Assembly (NCBI GenBank): GCA_025361685.1
Contig: JANYKE010000172.1
Coordinates: 1 to 10,892 of the forward strand
Source of the DNA: Eubacteriales bacterium
GTDB taxonomy: Bacteria > Bacillota > Clostridia > JANYKE01
Reading direction: 5' to 3'
Length of the DNA stretch: 10,892 bases
Positions 6,219-10,892 of the stretch are shown one piece after another (positions within the stretch are counted from its first letter, which is position 1; every line of letters starts with the position of its first letter). The notes beneath the pieces are model-generated. The model saw only the letters and a program-made list of their open reading frames with translations, was not told the origin of the DNA and searched no databases. The position numbers and the translations under genes are program-made.

Positions 6219-9200
6219 TATGTGCATCAATCGCCTCAATCAAACTGCGCAATCTTATTTTAGCTGCTCCAAGATTGTTTATCTCATCAATTTTAATTTG
6301 CGTATAAATCTTGTCGCCTTTTTCGAGAATATCTTTAACCTCGCCGGTTGTAATTGCATCAAGTCCGCATCCGAACGAAACCATTTGAACAAGATTAATA
6401 TCCTTATTTCTCTCGGCAATTTTGGCAGCATTGTACAATCTTGAATGATATGTCCACTGGTTAAGAATTTTCAACTTGTGCTTTTTCTTGTCGAGACGCA
6501 GGCAGTCTTCGGAAATAACGACCATCCCCAGCGAAGTGATTACCTTGTCTATTCCGTGGTTGACTTCCGGATCAATGTGATATGGTCTGCCCGCCAAAAT
6601 AATAATTCCTTTGCCGTTGTCGCGTGCATATTTCATTGCTTCATCGCCAAACTCAAAAACTTCTTTTCTGTATTTTTCATAGGCCGAATATGCCCTTTGT
6701 GCGGCGAAAATAACTTCGTTCTTTTTCTTTATTCCAAATGTTTCTTTCATATATTTTGCAGCTTTTCCGTAAAAAAATCTTCTGTTATGTAAAGAAAAAT
6801 ATGGTGTCAAATATTTTATTTCAGGCACAATACTTTCATCATCGTGCTGCCTTTGTGAAAGTCTTCCGATGTTGGCTTCAAGCAGTTCCGGATAATATGC
6901 TACAACAGGACAATTATAATGATTGTCGCCTGCCTTCTCATCAAAGTTGTAAGGAATACACGGATAAAAAATAGTCTTGACGCCTCTCTCAAGAAGGTCT
7001 TCAATATGTCCATGCATAAGTTTGGCCGGATAACATACCGTGTCCGAAGGAATCGTGTGCTGGCCAGCAATGTACAACTCTCTCGTTGAAACTTTCGAAA
7101 CTACAACATCAAATCCCAATTCTGTAAAGAACGTAAACCAGAATGGTAGATTTTCAAACATGTTCAAGCCAAACAAAATTCCTATCGTTCCTCGCGATTC
7201 TTTTCTTGCAAGATTTGATTTATCTTTTTGTTCAATAATGTATTTAAGTTTCTTCAATTTAAAATCGTACGCATTTGGTATTTCTTCGTGAAGCTTTTTG
7301 CCGGTCGGCCGTTCGCAGCGATTGCCTGAAATAAATTTCTCGCCCTTGTTAAAAGTGTTGACTGTAAGTTTGCAATTATTTGTGCAAAGTCCGCATTCAG
7401 CAATTTTTGCAGAGTGTGTAAATTTATCAAGCTCATCAAGTGTCAATAGTTTTGATACGATATCAGTTCTGTTTTCAATTTTAGATGCCACATGATATTT
7501 GTTCATTCCGTAAAGCGCGGCTCCGTATGCTCCCATCAATCCTGCAATCGCAGGTCTCGTAACGTTTTTATTAATCTCTCTTTCAAATGCGCGCAATATC
7601 GGATCGTTTAAAAATGTTCCACCCTGAACAACAATATTATCGCCAAGATCACTCGCCTGTGATGTTCCCATAACCTTATATATAGCATTTTTGATGACGC
7701 TGATTGCAAGGCCTGCCGAAATATCTTCGATGCTTGCGCCGTCCTTCTGTGATTGCTTAACTGATGAATTCATAAATACTGTGCAGCGCGATCCAAGATT
7801 AACAGGATGCCTCGAATGTATTCCGAGCTTTGCAAATTCTTCAACCTCGTATCCGAGTGCGTGTGCAAATGTTTCGATAAAAGATCCACAGCCCGATGAA
7901 CACGCTTCGTTAAGCATAATCGAATCAACAATTCCATTCTTCAATTTGAAACATTTCATATCCTGCCCGCCGATATCAAGAATAAAATCAACATTCGGAT
8001 TGAAATAATGCGCTGCATGATAATGCGCAATTGTTTCAACTATTCCGACATCAACACAGAAAGCACTTTTAATTAGCTCTTCCCCATATCCGGTTACAGC
8101 TGCATGTCTGATTATAATTTTGTCGCCGCACAAATTAAGAATCTCAATGAATCTATCCTTAAGCACCGAAACCGGTTCACCGCTGTTTGACGCATAAAAA
8201 TTATAAAGTATATCGCCTTCCGGTGTGATCAAAACAATTTTGGTAGTCGTTGATCCTGCATCAATTCCTAAAAATGCATCACCCTCGTAATTTGCTATGT
8301 CAAGATAATTTACTGTATCTCTCGAATGACGCTCGGCAAATTCCTTATACTCTTCTTCCGAATTAAACAGCGCAGGAAGCGTGCCAATTGTGTTGCTTGC
8401 TCTCTTGCTTCCTTCAAAGTGATCAAGTATCTCTGCGTACGTGTATACTTTTTTGCCAATACTTTCATATGCTGCGCCAAATGCAACATAATACTCTGAG
8501 TTCTCGGGGAAAATACCGGTTTCTCCTCTTACTAATTTTAATGATTCGATAAATCTTTGCTGAAGTCCTGCCAAGAAAGTCAGAGGTCCTCCAAGAAAAA
8601 CTATCTTACCTTTTAGTTCTCTTCCTTGAGCAAGTCCGGCGATTGTCTGACTAACAATTGCTTGATATATGCTTGCGGCAATGTCTGCTTTATTGGCCCC
8701 TTGATTAAGAAGCGGCTGAATGTCTGACTTTGCAAAAACTCCGCATCGTGATGCAATGTTATATATTAATTCATGTTTAAAACTAAGCTCATCAAGCTCC
8801 GCAAGACTTACATTAAGAAGTGATGCCATTTGATCGATGAATGAACCGGTACCACCTGCACAGCTTCCGTTCATACGCTCTTCGGTTATTCCGGACAAAA
8901 AAAGAATCTTGGCATCCTCTCCGCCCAGCTCAATAACAACATCAGTATCTCCAAGAAGTGTGTCAACAGCAATTCGCGTTGCAAATACTTCCTGCACAAA
9001 ATCTATACCGGTTATTTCGGCAACACTCAACCCTGCGGAACCCGAAAGAGAAATAGTTGAATAATTGTCACCAATTATTTCCTTTGCATTCTTAAGCAAC
9101 TCGACTGTCTTTTCGCGAACCTTAGAAATGTGTCTTTCATACTGTTTAAAAAGAATTTTGCCACCAGCATCAAGAACGACCACTTTAACCGTAGTCGAAC

Positions 9201-9255
9201 CTATATCAACACCAATATTTAATTTTTCATTATTAGCATTTTTAACTTCAGCCAT
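6202..9255 (-). CDS. Tandem BadF/BadG/BcrA/BcrD-type ATPase (dehydratase activase) fused to a cysteine-rich dehydratase-like domain
   Basis: The protein has 1017 residues and three parts. Residues about 12-275 are a first ASKHA ATPase domain: DIGSTTVK (17-24), ELGGEDAK (109-116), NGSCAGGTGSFID (129-141, Cys132) and SRCGVF (169-174, Cys171). Residues about 326-585 are a second: IDAGSTTTK (331-339), DIGGQDMK (427-434), NEACSSGCGSF (449-459, Cys452) and SRCTVF (489-494, Cys491). Such activases use ATP to send one low-potential electron from a 4Fe-4S cluster held by two Cys pairs. From about residue 618 comes a DUF2229-type region with a Cys cluster (C621, C624, C628, C647), SDTVCYPAKLMHGH (737-750), FYPCIPYN (763-770), AGRPYHIDPEVNHG (888-901) and FGCGLDA (961-967). 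The start at 9255 is preceded in frame by a stop, has only a weak ribosome site (GATGGA), and no earlier start exists. It is the first gene of a two-gene operon. In many Clostridia both genes form one polypeptide. The electron acceptor reaction is unknown. Confidence 0.9.
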   Translation of the reverse strand: MAEVKNANNEKLNIGVDIGSTTVKVVVLDAGGKILFKQYERHISKVREKTVELLKNAKEIIGDNYSTISLSGSAGLSVAEITGIDFVQEVFATRIAVDTLLGDTDVVIELGGEDAKILFLSGITEERMNGSCAGGTGSFIDQMASLLNVSLAELDELSFKHELIYNIASRCGVFAKSDIQPLLNQGANKADIAASIYQAIVSQTIAGLAQGRELKGKIVFLGGPLTFLAGLQQRFIESLKLVRGETGIFPENSEYYVAFGAAYESIGKKVYTYAEILDHFEGSKRASNTIGTLPALFNSEEEYKEFAERHSRDTVNYLDIANYEGDAFLGIDAGSTTTKIVLITPEGDILYNFYASNSGEPVSVLKDRFIEILNLCGDKIIIRHAAVTGYGEELIKSAFCVDVGIVETIAHYHAAHYFNPNVDFILDIGGQDMKCFKLKNGIVDSIMLNEACSSGCGSFIETFAHALGYEVEEFAKLGIHSRHPVNLGSRCTVFMNSSVKQSQKDGASIEDISAGLAISVIKNAIYKVMGTSQASDLGDNIVVQGGTFLNDPILRAFEREINKNVTRPAIAGLMGAYGAALYGMNKYHVASKIENRTDIVSKLLTLDELDKFTHSAKIAECGLCTNNCKLTVNTFNKGEKFISGNRCERPTGKKLHEEIPNAYDFKLKKLKYIIEQKDKSNLARKESRGTIGILFGLNMFENLPFWFTFFTELGFDVVVSKVSTRELYIAGQHTIPSDTVCYPAKLMHGHIEDLLERGVKTIFYPCIPYNFDEKAGDNHYNCPVVAYYPELLEANIGRLSQRQHDDESIVPEIKYLTPYFSLHNRRFFYGKAAKYMKETFGIKKKNEVIFAAQRAYSAYEKYRKEVFEFGDEAMKYARDNGKGIIILAGRPYHIDPEVNHGIDKVITSLGMVVISEDCLRLDKKKHKLKILNQWTYHSRLYNAAKIAERNKDINLVQMVSFGCGLDAITTGEVKDILEKGDKIYTQIKIDEINNLGAAKIRLRSLIEAIDAHKEEVI

Positions 9256-9290
9256 ATATTATTAATCCATCTTTTTTTCATTTATTATCA

Positions 9291-9306
9291 TACAATACAT
9301 ATTGTA
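9291..9306. promoter_or_regulatory. Candidate operator: perfect 7-2-7 inverted repeat
   Basis: TACAATA, a CA spacer, then TATTGTA: the two 7-base arms are exact reverse complements. The right arm contains the whole -10 box of the minus-strand promoter and the left arm covers its expected start point, which is where a repressor would act. The dyad does not extend further. The binding protein is not identifiable here; two-fold sites of this size are typical of small dimeric helix-turn-helix regulators. Confidence 0.5.
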
Positions 9307-9330
9307 CCACAAATGTGAAAAAAAAAACAA
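9301..9330 (-). promoter_or_regulatory. Promoter of the activase/dehydratase operon
   Basis: On the minus strand TTGTTT (9330-9325), an 18-base spacer and TACAAT (9306-9301) form a sigma-A-like promoter. A TG at the extended -10 position (TGG directly before TACAAT) partly compensates for the weak -35. The start point would be near 9294, giving a leader of about 40 bases before the ATG at 9255. The spacer contains part of a 10-base A/T tract. Confidence 0.5.
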
Positions 9331-9339
9331 TATTCAAGT

Positions 9340-9368
9340 TTGATTAAGAGCCTGTAATTTGGTATAAT
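9340..9368 (+). promoter_or_regulatory. Promoter of the sulfatase gene
   Basis: TTGATT (9340-9345), a 17-base spacer and a perfect TATAAT (9363-9368). The start point is expected near 9375, about 40 bases before the ATG. A run of ten A bases (9318-9327) lies just upstream of the -35 box and could act as an UP-like or bent element. Its -35 box is 9 bases from that of the divergent promoter. Confidence 0.65.
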
Positions 9369-9414
9369 TATATTTGAAATTTAAGGAAAATGCTGATTTT
9401 TTTGGAGGAATATT

Positions 9415-10892
9415 ATGGATGATAAAAGGCAAATTGTTTTCATCATGACTGACACCACGCGTTTTGATATGCTTGGCTGCTATGGCAACAAGGATATGAT
9501 CACACCAAATCTTGATAAGCTATGTTCTCAAGGGATACGATTTGACAGAGCATACTCTTGCCAGCCGGTCTGTGGTCCTGCCCGCGCGGCAATATTTACC
9601 GGAACATATCCGCATACCAACGGAAGCTTTGCCAACGGTTTGCCTATAGGTGCCAATGTTAAAACAATTGGCCAGCGCCTTAACGATAACGGCATTCATA
9701 CCGCATATATAGGCAAATGGCACCTCGACGGAAGCGACTATTTTGGTCTGGGCACATGCCCTGACGGCTGGGATCCCGACTATTGGTTTGATATGAGGAA
9801 TTGGCTTGAGACTATGCCTGACCATATTCGCACTCGTTCGCGCTGGGAGGACATGGCTTGGGTTGAAGGAGTGACCGAGGAATTCACATACGGACACCAG
9901 TGCACCGACAAGGCGCTGGATTTTCTTGGCAAACACAATGACGAAGAATTCTTTCTTGTTCTTTCATACGACGAGCCACACGGACCGTGCCTTTGTCCTG
10001 ATCCTTACGTGCACATGTATGATGATTATGAGTTTGAGAGATCTCCAAATGTTTATGACATGCTTGATGACAAGCCATATTATCAGAAGCTGTGGGCCGG
10101 AGACCGACTTAAGCAGAATCGTGACGAAGTCCCTGTTGCATTTCCGCTTCACTATGCGTGTAATTCGTATATTGATTATGAAATTGGGCGTGTTCTGGAT
10201 GTGGTTGCAAAGGTTGCCCCCGATGCGATGGTTATCTTTACATCTGACCACGGCTTGTCATGTGAGAATCACTGTATCAATAACAAGGGGCCGGCAGTCT
10301 ACGAAGAGATTGCCAAGATTCCATTTATAATTAAGACCGGCAAGCAGGCGGTCAATCAGTCCGGTGATTACACTTCATATACTATGCCTGTGTCGCATAT
10401 CGACCTCACCCCTACTATTCTTGATTACATGCAGTTACCGATTCCTTCATATCTTGAGGGCAAAAGTTTGATGCCTGCTTTGGTTGATCCTACTGTGCGA
10501 ATTAACGAGCAAGTATTTCTGGAATTTACGCGCTATGAAATTGATCAGGACGGATTCGGCGGCCTGCAAATGCTACGTGCTGCAATTGATGACCGTTATA
10601 AACTTTCGATCAACTTACTTGATACCGATGAGATGTATGACAACAAAACCGATCCTTACGAGATGCGCAATTTGATTAATGACAACTCGCCTGAAACCAT
10701 TGCAACAAGAAACAGATTGCACGATGCTATAATCGAATTCATGAACACGACACGTGATCCGTTTCGCGGATATCAGTGGAAACGCCGCCCATGGAGACCG
10801 GATCTCTCCTGTGATAATTGGTGGATCATGGAAGGATACACTCGGCAACGTGTCAATGATGAGTATGAGCCTGCTCAACTCGATTATGAAAC
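9415..10892 (+). CDS. Cys-type sulfatase (formylglycine-dependent), 3' end cut by window
   Basis: I translated this frame by hand. It is open from the ATG at 9415 to the end of the window (492 codons plus 2 bases), with no stop. GGAGG (9404-9408) lies 6 bases before the ATG. The protein is an alkaline-phosphatase-fold sulfatase. Asp13 is in IMTDTTRFDMLGCYG (10-24), the formylglycine site is Cys53-Gly-Pro-Ala-Arg57, and GKWHL is at 100-104. His189 is in SYDEPHGP (184-191), the metal ligands Asp278-His279 are in TSDHG (276-280), and Lys291 is in NNKGP (289-293). The second metal Asp common after Asp13 is a Thr here, as in some relatives with TDTQR. There is no signal peptide, so the enzyme should act in the cytoplasm on an imported sulfate ester; the substrate is unknown. 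Cys53 must be oxidised by a maturase, in anaerobes usually the radical-SAM anSME, which is not in this window. The sampled coding sequence is visibly more G+C-rich than the thiE-HAD gene. A phosphonate monoester hydrolase is a less likely alternative. Confidence 0.93.
   Translation, partial: MDDKRQIVFIMTDTTRFDMLGCYGNKDMITPNLDKLCSQGIRFDRAYSCQPVCGPARAAIFTGTYPHTNGSFANGLPIGANVKTIGQRLNDNGIHTAYIGKWHLDGSDYFGLGTCPDGWDPDYWFDMRNWLETMPDHIRTRSRWEDMAWVEGVTEEFTYGHQCTDKALDFLGKHNDEEFFLVLSYDEPHGPCLCPDPYVHMYDDYEFERSPNVYDMLDDKPYYQKLWAGDRLKQNRDEVPVAFPLHYACNSYIDYEIGRVLDVVAKVAPDAMVIFTSDHGLSCENHCINNKGPAVYEEIAKIPFIIKTGKQAVNQSGDYTSYTMPVSHIDLTPTILDYMQLPIPSYLEGKSLMPALVDPTVRINEQVFLEFTRYEIDQDGFGGLQMLRAAIDDRYKLSINLLDTDEMYDNKTDPYEMRNLINDNSPETIATRNRLHDAIIEFMNTTRDPFRGYQWKRRPWRPDLSCDNWWIMEGYTRQRVNDEYEPAQLDYE

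Noticed and set aside
9520..10251. Minus-strand open frames opposite the sulfatase (9520-9936, 9884-10078, 9964-10251)
   Set aside because: They oppose a continuous 492-codon sulfatase frame with all active-site motifs; they are shadows.

Overview
The window looks like chromosome of a low-to-moderate G+C, strictly anaerobic Bacillota (most likely Clostridia). The reasons are the purine-rich Shine-Dalgarno sites, an A/T-rich genome with sigma-A-type promoters, a Clostridia-style thiamine salvage operon, a lemA-htpX pair, and a very large two-headed BadF/BcrA-type ATPase protein of the oxygen-sensitive 2-hydroxyacyl-CoA dehydratase superfamily. The genus cannot be fixed from the sequence alone.

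Layout. (1) Positions 2-3322, plus strand: a tightly packed thiamine salvage operon of cytX (3' part only), thiM, a thiE::HAD-phosphatase fusion and thiD. Neighbouring genes overlap by 8 and 14 bases or are 1 base apart. Any leader or TPP riboswitch would lie upstream of the window. (2) Positions 3310-4942, plus strand: a promoter, then lemA and htpX, a membrane protein and a membrane zinc protease that commonly occur together. (3) Positions 4943-9255, minus strand: a two-gene operon read from the right. The first gene (1017 codons) carries two ASKHA ATPase/activase domains plus a cysteine-rich dehydratase-like region. The second (419 codons) carries a further dehydratase-like module and is coupled by a TGATG overlap. 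Its 3' end abuts the stop codon of htpX. (4) Positions 9256-9414: a 159-bp divergent control region with two back-to-back promoters and a perfect 7-2-7 inverted repeat over the minus-strand -10 box. (5) Positions 9415-10892, plus strand: a cytoplasmic, Cys-type sulfatase, cut by the window end.

How the genes work together. CytX would import hydroxymethylpyrimidine (HMP). ThiD phosphorylates it twice, ThiM phosphorylates hydroxyethylthiazole, and ThiE joins the two to thiamine phosphate. The fused HAD domain may hydrolyse thiamine phosphate or clean up a related phosphate ester. The minus-strand operon probably performs ATP-driven low-potential electron transfer from a 4Fe-4S activase to a dehydratase/reductase body; its substrate is unknown. 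The most interesting candidates for new biology are this split tandem-activase system with its candidate operator, and the ThiE-HAD fusion.
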